A stretch of DNA of 64,000 bases from NCBI RefSeq assembly GCF_000621145.1, contig NZ_JHZB01000002.1, positions 1 to 64,000 on the forward strand, written 5' to 3'. A program made the translations under genes and the position numbers. Of this stretch, positions 49,107-59,099 are shown in pieces. The DNA is from Desulfobulbus elongatus DSM 2908. Its GTDB lineage: Bacteria > Desulfobacterota > Desulfobulbia > Desulfobulbales > Desulfobulbaceae. The notes beneath the pieces are model-generated. The model ran no database searches, was not told the origin of the DNA, and was given only the letters and a program-made list of their open reading frames with translations. The number at the start of each line of letters is the position of its first letter. Position 1 is the stretch's first letter.

Positions 49107-50600
49107 TCAGGAGTCCCGCTGTCCCTTCGGGGCCGGCCAGGGCAGGAACTCGCCGAGCAAACGATCCACCGGCGCGTATTCGTCGGTGAACGGCGGCCAG
49201 GTGCCGTCGGGTGCCGGCAGCCGATGCTCCAGCAAATCCCGCAGAATCGGGTCGTCGGACGCATGGGTGGGAGCGGTCCGACCGGCGGCCAGGATGATAT
49301 TCTGCCACAATCGGGGGGCAGCGGGATCGGCGACGGCATAGGCGTGGATGGCGGGAAACTCGGCGGCAAAGGTGCCCCGCAGGGTTTTGTAGAAGCGGCT
49401 CGAGCCGCCCTCGGGCGCGGCCAGCAGATTGACCAGGATTACGCCGTCGGGCCGGAGGGCGGCGCCGAGCAGGCGCACCGCCTCGATGGTGACCAGGTGG
49501 AAGGGAATGGAATAGTGGGAGTTGAACACGTCGCAGAGGATCACGTCGTAGGGCTGTTCCACTTTCCTGAGAAAGGTGCGGGCATCCTCTTCGACGATGC
49601 GCAGGCGGGGATGCTCGGTCAGGCCGAAGTGACTGCGGGCCAGCGCGGTGATGCCGGGGTCCAGTTCGACCACGTCGATGCGGAGGTCGGGATAATGGGC
49701 CAGGGCATACTTGGGGAAGGAATAGCCGCCGCCGCCCAGCACCAGCATGCGCCGCGCATCCGGCCGGTAGTATTCGAGCAGGCGATAGAAACGGGTGTAG
49801 GGCAGGGCCAGGGCGACGGGGTCGTCCAGGTACATGGCCGATTGCCGTCCCTGGGGGCCGGTGACCATCTCCCGGGTGAGCCGGCCGCTGCCCTCTTCCC
49901 GGCTGGTATAGACCAGGACCCGGTTGTAGGGGGTGTCGCGGTCGAAAAATCCCTGCCGGGCCAGCCACAGATCCTGTTGGCGGAAAAAATAAAGCGCCAG
50001 GAGAAAGAGCGCGATCGAAGCTGCCTTGAGTGACTTGCCCTCCGGATCGGCCATCCAGGAGGCCAGGGCCAGCACGGCGGCGGTGATGAACAGGATGGCG
50101 GTGCTGCCCACCCAGGCGATGAGGACGAATCCGGCCAGGAAGGTGCCGACGATGGAGCCGATGGTGGAAACCGCGTAGAGGCCGCCCGCGATGCGGCCGC
50201 CCTGTTCGCGGTCGTGCAGGCAGATGCGGACCGCGAACGGCGGCACCATGCCGAGCAGGACCGCCGCCGGGGCGAACAGGACCACGGTGGCGACAATGGC
50301 CACGGCATGCAGGCCGCCGGTGTTCTGGAGCGCTTCGAGAATCCAGGTCTTGGACAGGCCGATGGCGGCGGTGGCCCAGGCGGCGAGAAGCACGATCCTG
50401 CCGAGCAGGGAAGGCTGCGGCCGCCGGTCCGCCAGCAGGCCGCCCCACCAGGCCCCGAGGCTGAGGCTGGCCAGGATGATGCCGATCAGGCTGGTCCAGA
50501 CGACCAGGGATGTGCCCAGAAAGGGGGCCAGGATGCGCGAGCCGGTCAGTTCGATGATCATCAGGGCCGCGCCGCAGAGAAAGATGCAGCAGTGGAGCAT
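49107..50600 (-). CDS. polytopic membrane protein with spermidine-synthase-like domain
   Basis: The 497-residue protein has about seven membrane helices in its first half (residues 1-220) and a Rossmann SAM-binding domain in the second half. The latter has MLVLGGGGYSFPKYAL, VVELDPGITALA, EEDARTFLRK and DVILCDVFNSHYSIPFHLVT, as in spermidine synthase-like proteins. The membrane-fused form is widespread but its aminopropyl transfer activity is unproven. GAGGATCCGCC precedes the ATG at 50600. It is separate from the carboxyspermidine genes, which offer another triamine route. Confidence 0.82.
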   Translation of the reverse strand: MLHCCIFLCGAALMIIELTGSRILAPFLGTSLVVWTSLIGIILASLSLGAWWGGLLADRRPQPSLLGRIVLLAAWATAAIGLSKTWILEALQNTGGLHAVAIVATVVLFAPAAVLLGMVPPFAVRICLHDREQGGRIAGGLYAVSTIGSIVGTFLAGFVLIAWVGSTAILFITAAVLALASWMADPEGKSLKAASIALFLLALYFFRQQDLWLARQGFFDRDTPYNRVLVYTSREEGSGRLTREMVTGPQGRQSAMYLDDPVALALPYTRFYRLLEYYRPDARRMLVLGGGGYSFPKYALAHYPDLRIDVVELDPGITALARSHFGLTEHPRLRIVEEDARTFLRKVEQPYDVILCDVFNSHYSIPFHLVTIEAVRLLGAALRPDGVILVNLLAAPEGGSSRFYKTLRGTFAAEFPAIHAYAVADPAAPRLWQNIILAAGRTAPTHASDDPILRDLLEHRLPAPDGTWPPFTDEYAPVDRLLGEFLPWPAPKGQRDS

Positions 50601-51191
50601 GGCGGATCCTCGCAGGGAAAAGACAACCGTGCATAGGAAAAGATGCACAGGAAAAGAAGTCAATACAAAGAGATACCTGAGGCCGTCTTTTTTATCCAGC
50701 AAAAAAGCGGCTGATCGGAGAAACGGAGGGCCGACCGGGCCGGAAACGATGGCGGCCGACCTCCTCCGGGGCATCGGCGCGATGGCGGGAACGAGCGGGC
50801 ACGGGCAGGCGATCGGGAGAGCGGGGCAACAGCGGCGGGATCCGGCGGTTTGCCGGCGCTCCCTCCGGGGCTTGGCGCGAATTGAACGTGCACGATGGTG
50901 ATTTTGGCTTGAAAACAGCCGCAATCCGCTGATACAACACACGCATCCGGAGCCTGCGGCACGGGTCAGCCCGGCGTCAGGTTGCGCGTGCCGCCGCACA
51001 TCTCCGGTCAGGCTCGGCACGGGATTTTCATCGCTGTGCCGCGCCCTTTGATGGCCAACCCATGCCCGGAGAAGATTCGACGGCAAGCGATGCCATCCCG
51101 GCAGGATACGGCGGTACACCCGTTCCGGAGGAGTCCGGGAGTGTCGCCCATCGGGGAACCAGATCACTGTTCATGGCGAAGGTGTAAAGGA
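50601..51191. other. 591-base intergenic region between divergent genes
   Basis: No gene is supported; all frames lack ribosome binding sites and homologue-like motifs. Weak promoter-like pairs exist on both strands (for example TTGAAA near 50911 on the plus strand), none convincing. No repeat or RNA gene was noted. Confidence 0.4.
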
Positions 51192-51983
51192 ATGTATTGG
51201 CACCCACGCGGCACCACGCCGCTGTATTACGAAACGTTCGGCAAGGGCCCCCCCTTGCTCCTGATTGCGGGGCTCGCTTCCGATTCCCGGAGCTGGCAGC
51301 CCATCCTTTCGGGGTTGCGGGAAAAGTGCACCCTGATCATCCCGGACAACAGGGGGGTCGGCCGCTCCTGTCAGGAATGCCCGATCAGCATCGATCAGAT
51401 TGCCGATGATTGCCGCGCCCTGGTGCGCGATCTCGGATACGACCGGGTCAACCTGCTCGGCCATTCCATGGGCGGCATGGCGGCCATGGCCTATGCGGCC
51501 CGCTATCCGGAGACGCTCGACAGGCTGCTTCTGATCAGCACCGCCGCCGAGAACTCATCGCGCAACAATCTGCTCTTCAACGATTGGGCGGCGGCCTGCG
51601 CGGCGGGTTCGGACCGCGCCGCCTGGTTTCGGGGCATCTTTCTGTGGATTTTCACGGAGCACTTCTTTCACGATCGGCGGGCGGTGGAGCAGGCCGTTCA
51701 CTGTCTGCTGCACGACCCCTGGCCACAATCGCCCCAGGCGTTCAGGCGCCAGGTCGAAGCCATAGCCGATTGGCACGGCACCGACCTCCTCGGTCGGATC
51801 GCCGCCCCGACCTGCGTCATCACCGGCGACAGGGACATACTCTTCCCCCCGGAACATGCCCACCGGCTTGCCCGATCCATTCCGGACGCCCGCGTGGTGG
51901 TGATCGAAGAAGCGGCACACTCGATCCACATGGAGCAGCCCGAAGCCTTCCTGCGGGCGGTGGTGACTTTCCTGGAATTATGA
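51192..51983 (+). CDS. alpha/beta hydrolase
   Basis: The 263-residue protein is an alpha/beta-fold hydrolase. The nucleophile elbow is GHSMGG with Ser92, the acid is in TGDRDILFP, and the His in AAHSIHMEQPEAF. The oxyanion-hole region is LLIAGLASDSRSW. It resembles short esterases and beta-ketoadipate enol-lactonases, but the substrate is unknown. The ATG is chosen with AAGG nine bases upstream; a longer frame has no ribosome binding site. Confidence 0.85.
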   Translation: MYWHPRGTTPLYYETFGKGPPLLLIAGLASDSRSWQPILSGLREKCTLIIPDNRGVGRSCQECPISIDQIADDCRALVRDLGYDRVNLLGHSMGGMAAMAYAARYPETLDRLLLISTAAENSSRNNLLFNDWAAACAAGSDRAAWFRGIFLWIFTEHFFHDRRAVEQAVHCLLHDPWPQSPQAFRRQVEAIADWHGTDLLGRIAAPTCVITGDRDILFPPEHAHRLARSIPDARVVVIEEAAHSIHMEQPEAFLRAVVTFLEL

Positions 51984-52033
51984 CCGCAGCAGCGGCGCGC
52001 CGAACACCGGCGGAGGCGGGGCGAAAAAAGAAA

Positions 52034-52063
52034 AAGGGTTTAGAGACCGGTCTCTAAACCCTT
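52034..52063 (-). terminator. perfect-palindrome terminator of tRNA-Arg
   Basis: AAGGGTTTAGAGACC and its exact complement form a 30-base perfect palindrome. On the minus strand it is followed by TTTTCTTTTTT, so it terminates the tRNA transcript. Confidence 0.9.
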
Positions 52064-52070
52064 GAATGCG

Positions 52071-52147
52071 TGGCGCGCCTGGAGAGATTCGAACTCCCGA
52101 CCTACGGATTCGTAGTCCGGCGCTCTATCCAGCTGAGCTACAGGCGC
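52071..52147 (-). tRNA. tRNA-Arg (ACG)
   Basis: The 77-base gene folds into a full cloverleaf. The acceptor stem is GCGCCTG/CAGGCGC, the D-arm GCTC/GAGC, the anticodon loop CTACGAA (anticodon ACG), the T-arm GGGAG-TTCGAAT-CTCTC, and CCA is encoded. It would read CGU (and CGC/CGA after A-to-I editing) codons. Confidence 0.97.
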
Positions 52148-52160
52148 AAAACGATTTCCT

Positions 52161-52189
52161 CATATACTCTGAACCGTGGCCGGATTCAA
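52161..52189 (-). promoter_or_regulatory. promoter of tRNA-Arg
   Basis: On the minus strand TTGAAT and TATATG are separated by 17 bases, ending 14 bases before the tRNA. It lies just after the stop of the RNase E/G gene. Confidence 0.7.
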
Positions 52190-52233
52190 GTTCTTTTTTT
52201 CCGGCCGGCCGCATCCCGGCGGTCCCGGTCCGT

Positions 52234-54336
52234 TCATTTCCCCGGCGCATCGGTCTCGAAGAAATCGATCTGGCTTTCGGCCGGTTTCATCTCCACCCGG
52301 GGGATGATGTCGATCCGCGCCGCGTGCCGGCTTTCCAGCTCGACCAGTTCGGCCCGCTTCTTGTTGAGCAGGTACTGGGCGACGTCCAGCGGCAGGCGGC
52401 ACTCGATCCGGGCCACTTTCTTGCGGGTGATGCCGGTCTGGATGCGGCGCAGGTAGTAGAGCGCCAGGGTCTCGACCGAGCGGACCACGCCCCGCCCCTG
52501 GCAATGGTCGCAGGTCCGGTAGCTGCCCTTCTCGATCGGCGCGCCCATCTTCTGCCGTGAGATCTGCATCAGGCCGAAGCGGGAAATCTTGCTGATGTCT
52601 ACCTTGGCCTTGTCGCGCTTCATGCTGACCTTGACCTGCCGCTCGACCTCGCGGATATGCTTCTTGTTGCGCATGTCGATGAAGTCGACCACGATCAGGC
52701 CGCCCAGGTCGCGCAGCCGGAGCTGCCGGGCCAGTTCGGCCGCGGCCTCCGTGTTGGCCAGGAAGATGGTCTCGTCGAAGTCGGCGTTTTTCGAGGTCCG
52801 GCCGGAGTTGACGTCGATGGCCACCAGGGCCTCGGTGGGGTTGATCACGATCGAGCCGCCGGAGGGCAGGGTCACCTGCGGCTTGAAGATCGACTCGATC
52901 TGCTCCTCGATGTTGAACTGGTTGAAAATGGGCTTGGTGCCGCGGTGGAGCTTCACCTTGACCTGCCGCTGCTTTTCCGGCAACTGGCCGATGAAGGCGT
53001 TGACCTGGTTGAGCGATTCCTCGGTGTCGACGGTGATCTCCCTGATGTCGGGGGAGAAGTGATCGCGGAGGAAGCGGACCACCGTATCCTGCTCCTCGTA
53101 GACGAGGGCCGGCGCCGCCATGGTCTGGCCGCGATGCTTGATCTCCTCCCACAGGGCCAGCAGGGTCTGGAGGTCCTTTGCCAGCACCGCCTGGGTGATC
53201 TCGGCGCTGGCGGTGCGGATGATGTAGCCGATGCCCTCGGGGATCTCGAACTCGCTCATGATCTCGCGCAGGGAGGCCCGCCGCTCCTCGCCGACGATCT
53301 TGCGGGAGATGCCGGCCGAATCGCTTCCCGGCATCAGCACCAGGCAGCGGCCGGGCAGCGACAGATAGGTGGTCATGTTGGCGCCCTTGTTGCCGGTCAC
53401 CTCCTTCACCACCTGGACCAGCACCTCCTGCCCCTTCTGGATCACTTCCTCGATCTTGAGTTTTTTCCATTGCTGCTGGGCGATCAGCGTGCGGACCCGC
53501 TCGTTGACGTCCTGGCGGTAATACTCGGGATGAATCTCGTTGAACGGCAGAAAGCCGTTCCGGCCGGTGCCGATGTCGACGAAGGCGGCCTGGAGGTTGG
53601 CCTCCACCGAGACGATCCGGCCCTTGTAGATGTTGTTCTTGGTCGGTTCGCGGTCGACGGTGGTGACGTGGAAGGATTCGAGCCGGCCGTCCTCGACCAG
53701 GGCGATGCGGCATTCCTCCGGCTCCTCGGCGTTGATCAGCAGCTTGCAGGTGACCGGCTTTTCCGGAACCTCCGGCCCTACATCCTCGACGCGATCGTCC
53801 TCTTCGTCGTCCGCCGGATCGACGACGGCGCCCCCGGCGGCAACCGGCTCCTCTTCTGCGATGGCCGGCGTCTCTTCACCGGCCGGCGTGGACTCCGCCG
53901 CCTGCTTGGACCGTCTCCTGCCGCCCCGGCGCGACCGCCGTTTTTTCGACGGGGCCGGCTCTTCGGCCTGGGTGTCGGCAACCGGATCCGATATGTCGGT
54001 GGGCCGATCCGCCCCCTGGACTTCCGTCGGCTCTGTTCCGGCCGCCGGTCCTTCGCCGACCTCGGGCACAGTGGCCGCCGGTTCGGCCGCCGGCGCGGCG
54101 GGCGTCTCCGCGCGGCCCGGGTTCGATTCCGGCGCAACCGGAGACAACGGCGCAGCCGCCATCACCCGTGCCGCTTCGCCGGACATGTCCGCCCCGGCGG
54201 CGGTGAAAACATGTGCCGTCGGCTCGCCCGGCAGCTCCGGTGCCTCCTTGGGCACGCTTTTCCACCAGGCACCGGTCTTCGCCTTGCGGGCCGGCGGACT
54301 CTTCTCGTGTTTTTCGTTCTGTTCGTCTGTGGTCAT
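52234..54336 (-). CDS. rng: ribonuclease E/G family protein with N-terminal disordered arm
   Basis: The 700-residue endoribonuclease has its catalytic core from about residue 196 onwards: an S1 domain (NIYKGRIVSVEANLQAAFVD), the DNase I-like site with Asp in VAIDVNSGR and Asp in LIVVDFIDM, and the zinc-link CDHCQG. The first 195 residues are Ala/Pro/Glu-rich and probably disordered, with an Arg/Lys patch at 131-145 (KKRRSRRGGRRRSK). In RNase E of gammaproteobacteria such an arm is at the C-terminus. AAGGAAACGA precedes the ATG. tRNA-Arg lies downstream. Confidence 0.92.
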   Translation of the reverse strand: MTTDEQNEKHEKSPPARKAKTGAWWKSVPKEAPELPGEPTAHVFTAAGADMSGEAARVMAAAPLSPVAPESNPGRAETPAAPAAEPAATVPEVGEGPAAGTEPTEVQGADRPTDISDPVADTQAEEPAPSKKRRSRRGGRRRSKQAAESTPAGEETPAIAEEEPVAAGGAVVDPADDEEDDRVEDVGPEVPEKPVTCKLLINAEEPEECRIALVEDGRLESFHVTTVDREPTKNNIYKGRIVSVEANLQAAFVDIGTGRNGFLPFNEIHPEYYRQDVNERVRTLIAQQQWKKLKIEEVIQKGQEVLVQVVKEVTGNKGANMTTYLSLPGRCLVLMPGSDSAGISRKIVGEERRASLREIMSEFEIPEGIGYIIRTASAEITQAVLAKDLQTLLALWEEIKHRGQTMAAPALVYEEQDTVVRFLRDHFSPDIREITVDTEESLNQVNAFIGQLPEKQRQVKVKLHRGTKPIFNQFNIEEQIESIFKPQVTLPSGGSIVINPTEALVAIDVNSGRTSKNADFDETIFLANTEAAAELARQLRLRDLGGLIVVDFIDMRNKKHIREVERQVKVSMKRDKAKVDISKISRFGLMQISRQKMGAPIEKGSYRTCDHCQGRGVVRSVETLALYYLRRIQTGITRKKVARIECRLPLDVAQYLLNKKRAELVELESRHAARIDIIPRVEMKPAESQIDFFETDAPGK

Positions 54337-54429
54337 TCGTTTCCTTACCAGTCAATTGTTCAGCAACAACCACCTGTCCGCGGTTCACTCGCCAGGCCGG
54401 CGCGCCGGGATGCGTGCGCATCCCGGCGG

Positions 54430-55407
54430 TCACGATGCCTGCTGGTAGTACCAGGTGCCGCCGTGCGCCTGCCGATGCAGGATGCCGGCGCGAATCAACG
54501 GGTCAAGCAGTTGCACAACTTTTTCCGGACCGCCGAGATGGAAGGTCCGGTCGATATCAACGGCGGTACAGGGCCGCCGTTGCACCATGTGAAGAATGTC
54601 GTCTCTGATCGCGGCCGGCAGCGCCGAATCGGCGGCCGCCACCGGCACGGTCTCCGCCGCCGGCGTGTCCGCAGCCGCAAAGGGCAGATCCACCGGCAGG
54701 CCGAGTTCCCGGTGCAACTGACCGGCGATGGCGGTCAGCTGTTCCCGGCTCAACGGGCACGCCCGCGCCTCGGCGGGCGGGCGCACCACGGTGTTCAACT
54801 GTATCCTGTCCAGCCGCATCCGCCCCAGGGCCGTCACCAGGGCCGCGATGTCCTCGGGGGCGTCGTTCATGTCCCGGACCAGCAGGATCTCCAGCCATAT
54901 CCTGCCCGGAAAGGTCCGGGAAAAGAGCGCCAGACCGTCAATGATCGCGGCCGGGTCCAGCCCCTCGGCCGGCCGGTCGACCCGGACGAAACTCTCGGGC
55001 CGGGCCGCATCGAGCGAGGGCACGACGATATCGGCCGCCATGAGCGCCTGCCGCACCCCCTCGTCCGTCAGCGTGGTCCCGTTGGTGAGCACGGCTACCG
55101 GCTTGTCGACCGTGTCCTTGAGATGGCGCAGGATGTCGCCCAGACCGCTGTGCAGGGTCGGTTCGCCCTTGGCCGTCACCGTGAACACATCGACCGCCGC
55201 CACCCGCTCGGGATCGGCGCACCACCCATCGATCTCCCCGCAGATCAACCGGACCGGAGAGTAGGCCGCACGCCGGTTCACCGGGGAAACCGTCGGTCCC
55301 ACCTCGCAGTAAACGCAGTCGAGATTGCAGATTTTCTTGGGGAAGAGATCGATGCCGAGGGAGCGGCCGAGCCGCCTGGACTGCACCGGGCCGAAGATAT
55401 AATCCAT
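54430..55407 (-). CDS. radical SAM protein
   Basis: The 325-residue protein has the 4Fe-4S motif Cys27, Cys31, Cys34 (ICNLDCVYCE) and SAM-binding GEPTLHSGLG. The barrel spans about 1-230, and a C-terminal region (about 260-325) has a winged-helix look (HMVQRRPCTAVDIDRTFHLG, VVQLLDPLIRAGILHR). The family is often annotated as predicted Fe-S oxidoreductase; the substrate is unknown. It sits between the RNase gene and the divergent lptD gene. Confidence 0.87.
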   Translation of the reverse strand: MDYIFGPVQSRRLGRSLGIDLFPKKICNLDCVYCEVGPTVSPVNRRAAYSPVRLICGEIDGWCADPERVAAVDVFTVTAKGEPTLHSGLGDILRHLKDTVDKPVAVLTNGTTLTDEGVRQALMAADIVVPSLDAARPESFVRVDRPAEGLDPAAIIDGLALFSRTFPGRIWLEILLVRDMNDAPEDIAALVTALGRMRLDRIQLNTVVRPPAEARACPLSREQLTAIAGQLHRELGLPVDLPFAAADTPAAETVPVAAADSALPAAIRDDILHMVQRRPCTAVDIDRTFHLGGPEKVVQLLDPLIRAGILHRQAHGGTWYYQQAS

Positions 55408-55556
55408 ACAGCGCCACGGACGGTTGTTGCTGTGCAGGGCTCACGCACGCACAAGCTGGGGCAGGCGTTGAAAAATCGAGTTATTCGGCAATATTGCGAC
55501 TGGCGATACTTAAACCAAATTCCACGGCGACGCAAGGCAAATCTGCGACTTTTCGC

Positions 55557-55585
55557 TTGACACATCCCAGGGCGGCACGTACATT
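55557..55585 (+). promoter_or_regulatory. promoter of lptD
   Basis: A perfect TTGACA and TACATT are separated by 17 bases, about 140 bases upstream of the lptD start. The rest of the 319-base gap 55408-55726 holds no gene. Confidence 0.65.
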
Positions 55586-55726
55586 CGGGCCTGTCGCCGG
55601 CGATTCTTCCTGTCCTGTTCCACTCGTCGCTCCAGCCAGCTGAGACACCGTTTTCCCTTGGCACGACACGTTCCATCCCGCGCGGCCACTCCGCCGTTCT
55701 CTCGCAACCCGAAGGAGCCGATCGAG

Positions 55727-58024
55727 GTGCATCATCCCACTTTCCCCTCCCCGACCCCTGCGCGTCTTGTCCTGCTGCTCATCGCTCTGCTCCTGCTCCC
55801 CAACCGGGTCTGGGCTGTTTCCGTGGACGCCGGACATTGGGACCTGACCGCCGATAAACTCACCAGGATCGAGGAGCCGCCCACCCTGATCGCCGAGGGC
55901 AATGTCGTCCTGGAGAAAAAGGAGCCGGTCGGCCCCGCTCCCGCGCAGCGTCCCCCGTCCCCGGACGACCGGCCCGAAGAGGGCAAAGCACCCGATGTTC
56001 CGCCCGGTCAGACGGCCGTCGAACTGAAGACCGTGACCACGGTCAAGGCGGACCGGGTCTCCTACGACCTGACCCGTGGCCTGCTCACCCTGCAGGGCAA
56101 CCTGCTCATCGATATCGGCGCCGATCAGCTCACGGCCGACTCGGGCACCATCGACCTGGAAAAAACCACGGGCTCCTTCGACAACGCCACCGTCGTCCGC
56201 CAGGAAAAGAACCTGCATTTCGAGGGCCAACTCATCGAGAAGACCGGCTCCCTCACCTACCATATCGAGGACGGCTGGGTGGTGACCTGCAAGCTGCAGC
56301 CGGGCCAGGTGCCGCCCTGGTCCTTTGCCGCCGCCGATGTCGACCTCACCGACGGCGGCTATGCCGTGCTTTCCCACGCCACCTTCCGCATCAAGGACGT
56401 CCCGGTCCTCTACTCGCCGGTCATGGTGCTGCCGGCGAAACGCAAACGCCAGACCGGCCTGCTCTTTCCCTCCTTTTCCTTTTCCGACCAGGATGGATTC
56501 GGCATCGAGACGCCCCTCTTCATCAACCTCTCGCCGAGCGCCGACCTGACCCTCTATCCCCGCTACCTCGCCAACCGCGGTGTCATGGCCGGCGCCGAAT
56601 TCCGCTATGTGCTCGACGCGAACAGCAAGGGCATGCTGATGGGCAATTTCCTCGACGACAAACTGTCCGACCCCTCTGAGGTCGACTACTACCGGGACGG
56701 CCGCTTCACCCATACCAACGCCGACCGGTACTGGATCCGCGGCAAGGCCGACCAGGACATCGGCCCCTGGACCACCCGGCTCGATCTGGACATCGCCTCG
56801 GACCTCGACTATCTGCGCGAATTCAACACCAGTTCGACCGGATTCACCGCCAGCCAGGAGAATTTCTCCCAGGTGTTCGGCCGGGGCTTCAACGACAAAA
56901 CCAACAAGTACCGCGAGAATACGGCGGCGACCCTCCGCTCCTGGGACTACGGCGCCTCGCTTCTGGGCGAGGTCATAGCGGTCAACGACATCACCGAACA
57001 GGTCTATACGCCGGACAACCCGTCCCGATCCTGGTCGTTGCCGTCGCTGACCTACTCCGGCCTAGTCCCCATCGCCTTCCTCGGTGGCCCCGACTTCCAG
57101 TGGGACGCCAACTACACCAATTTCTGGCGCGACGAGGGGGTGGGTGCCCAGCGCATCGATTTCATGCCCATGGTCACCACGGGCATTCCGCTCAGCCCGT
57201 ACGTGGAGGCCAACGTCACCGGCGGCATTCGCAACACCGCCTACCTGATCGACGACAACGGGGCCTCCGACTGGCAAGACAAGGATTCGGAAAACCGGTT
57301 CCTGTCCCACCTGACCGGCGAGGTCGGCACGACCCTGATGCGCGACTTCGCCATCGACTTCGGCGGCGCCCACACCCTGAGCCACACGGTGCGGCCCTTT
57401 GTTTCGTACGTCCATACCTCCATCCCGAACCGGGAGGTCCTGCCCCAATTCGACGAGATCGACCAGCTGGAGGAGGAAAACGCCATCTATTACGGTTTCA
57501 ACAACTTCTTCTCGCTCGCCGGCGAACGCAACGGCCGGGAATTCGATCGGGAATACGCCTTCTTCAAGGTCAAGCAGGGCTTTGATCTGCGTAGCGAGAA
57601 AAGCGACGCCCCGCTGACCCCGATCATGGCCGAGACCGGGCTGTACCCCCTCGAACGCATGCGGCTCAAATACACCACCGAAATCGATCTTTACGGCGAC
57701 GGCGCCTTTCTCCATTCCATCGACGCCGACTACTCCAGCGACCGCGGCGACAGATTGTCACTCGATTACCGGTTCAACGAACTCACCGACGTCAACTCGG
57801 TCCGCACCTCCCTCTGGTACCTGCTGCCGTACAACTTCGCCGCCGGCTACAGCCTGGAACGAGCCATCGAACAGGATGAAACCATCGAGGAAATCGTCCG
57901 GCTGCGGTTTGTCCAGCCCTGCTGGTCGGTGGAATTCTCCGCCGATACCACGCCCGGCGACCAGACCTTCATGATCACCTTTCGCCTGGCCAACATCGGC
58001 AATCCCCTTGGCCTCGGTCTCTGA
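55727..58024 (+). CDS. lptD: LPS assembly outer-membrane protein LptD
   Basis: The 765-residue protein inserts lipopolysaccharide into the outer membrane. A signal peptide (about 1-27, ARLVLLLIALLLLPNRVWA) is followed by an OstA-type beta-jellyroll (about 30-240, DLTADKLTRIEEPPTLIAEG and GLLTLQGNLLIDIGADQLTA) and a C-terminal beta-barrel (about 250-765). The GTG at 55727 is taken as start because GAAGGAG precedes it; no ATG lies nearby. Its presence shows a Gram-negative outer membrane with LPS. The DHH gene follows after 21 bases. Confidence 0.9.
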   Translation: MHHPTFPSPTPARLVLLLIALLLLPNRVWAVSVDAGHWDLTADKLTRIEEPPTLIAEGNVVLEKKEPVGPAPAQRPPSPDDRPEEGKAPDVPPGQTAVELKTVTTVKADRVSYDLTRGLLTLQGNLLIDIGADQLTADSGTIDLEKTTGSFDNATVVRQEKNLHFEGQLIEKTGSLTYHIEDGWVVTCKLQPGQVPPWSFAAADVDLTDGGYAVLSHATFRIKDVPVLYSPVMVLPAKRKRQTGLLFPSFSFSDQDGFGIETPLFINLSPSADLTLYPRYLANRGVMAGAEFRYVLDANSKGMLMGNFLDDKLSDPSEVDYYRDGRFTHTNADRYWIRGKADQDIGPWTTRLDLDIASDLDYLREFNTSSTGFTASQENFSQVFGRGFNDKTNKYRENTAATLRSWDYGASLLGEVIAVNDITEQVYTPDNPSRSWSLPSLTYSGLVPIAFLGGPDFQWDANYTNFWRDEGVGAQRIDFMPMVTTGIPLSPYVEANVTGGIRNTAYLIDDNGASDWQDKDSENRFLSHLTGEVGTTLMRDFAIDFGGAHTLSHTVRPFVSYVHTSIPNREVLPQFDEIDQLEEENAIYYGFNNFFSLAGERNGREFDREYAFFKVKQGFDLRSEKSDAPLTPIMAETGLYPLERMRLKYTTEIDLYGDGAFLHSIDADYSSDRGDRLSLDYRFNELTDVNSVRTSLWYLLPYNFAAGYSLERAIEQDETIEEIVRLRFVQPCWSVEFSADTTPGDQTFMITFRLANIGNPLGLGL

Positions 58025-58045
58025 GGCTGCGCCGGCCGATCGCCC

Positions 58046-59020
58046 ATGCCCGACGCAAACCGGATCGATGTCTTCAACGGCGATGCCGACGGCATCTGCG
58101 CCCTGCACCAGCTCCGCCTGCACACGCCCCGGCCGGGCGCCCGCCTGATCACCGGCCTCAAACGCGACATCGCCCTGCTGAAGCGGCTCGACGAGGTCAG
58201 CGGCCAGCGGATCACAGTGCTCGACATTTCGCTGGACCGCAACCGGGAGGCCCTGATGCGGCTGTTGTCCCTGGGCAACCGCATTTTCTACGCCGATCAC
58301 CACTTCAGCGGTGAGGTGCCCCGGCATGGGTTGCTGGAAACCCACCTCGACCCTTCCCCGCACGTCTGCACCTCGCTGATCGTCGACCGGCTGCTGGCCG
58401 GCGCCCATGCCCCTTGGGCCATTGCCGGGGCCTTTGGCGACAACCTGGACGAGCGCGCGCGCCGCTATGCCGACGCGCTCGGCCTCGCCGCCGACGAACA
58501 GGAGATGCTCAGGGAGATCGGCACCCTGCTCAACTACAACGGTTACGGCCTGAGCGAGGAGGATCTCCTGATCCATCCCGCCGACCTGTTTGGCGAGGTT
58601 CGCCAATTCCGCGATCCCTTCGTCTTCTCCCGCCAGTCCGCCCTGCTGGAACGGCTTCGCCGCAGCTATGCGGACGACATGGCCAGGGCCGCCGATCTGC
58701 AACCGGCAAGCGTCACCGCCGGCGGCCGCGTCTTCCGCCTGCCCGCGGCGGCCTGGGCCAATCGGGTGGTCGGCGTGCTCGCCAACAGGCTCAGCCGCGA
58801 GCAGCCCGCCCTGGCCCATGCCGTGCTGCTCGCGCGTCCCGGCGGCGGCTTCCAGGTGAGCGTCCGCGCCCCACTCGCCACCCGCCAGGGCGCGGACAGC
58901 CTCTGCCGCCGCTATGCCACCGGCGGTGGCCGGGCCGGGGCGGCCGGGATCAACCATCTGCCCGAGGATGAGCTGACCGGGTTCCTGGCCGCCTTTGCCC
59001 GCCATTTTCCGTCGCCCTGA
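58046..59020 (+). CDS. DHH family phosphoesterase
   Basis: The 324-residue protein has the DHH motifs VFNGDADGICAL (residues 9-20) and YADHHF with Asp84-His85-His86. A C-terminal DHHA1-like RNA/substrate-binding part ends with GGGRAGAAGINHLP. Such enzymes hydrolyse small phosphodiesters (oligonucleotides, cyclic dinucleotides). The substrate is not known. It lies between lptD and the MltA gene on one strand. Confidence 0.85.
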   Translation: MPDANRIDVFNGDADGICALHQLRLHTPRPGARLITGLKRDIALLKRLDEVSGQRITVLDISLDRNREALMRLLSLGNRIFYADHHFSGEVPRHGLLETHLDPSPHVCTSLIVDRLLAGAHAPWAIAGAFGDNLDERARRYADALGLAADEQEMLREIGTLLNYNGYGLSEEDLLIHPADLFGEVRQFRDPFVFSRQSALLERLRRSYADDMARAADLQPASVTAGGRVFRLPAAAWANRVVGVLANRLSREQPALAHAVLLARPGGGFQVSVRAPLATRQGADSLCRRYATGGGRAGAAGINHLPEDELTGFLAAFARHFPSP

Positions 59021-59099
59021 GCCCGATGACCGCCGCACCCAACCGCGCCCACCGCTTTGCCCTCGGCGAACCGGTTGGGGCCTGTACCCGCTGAATTCC

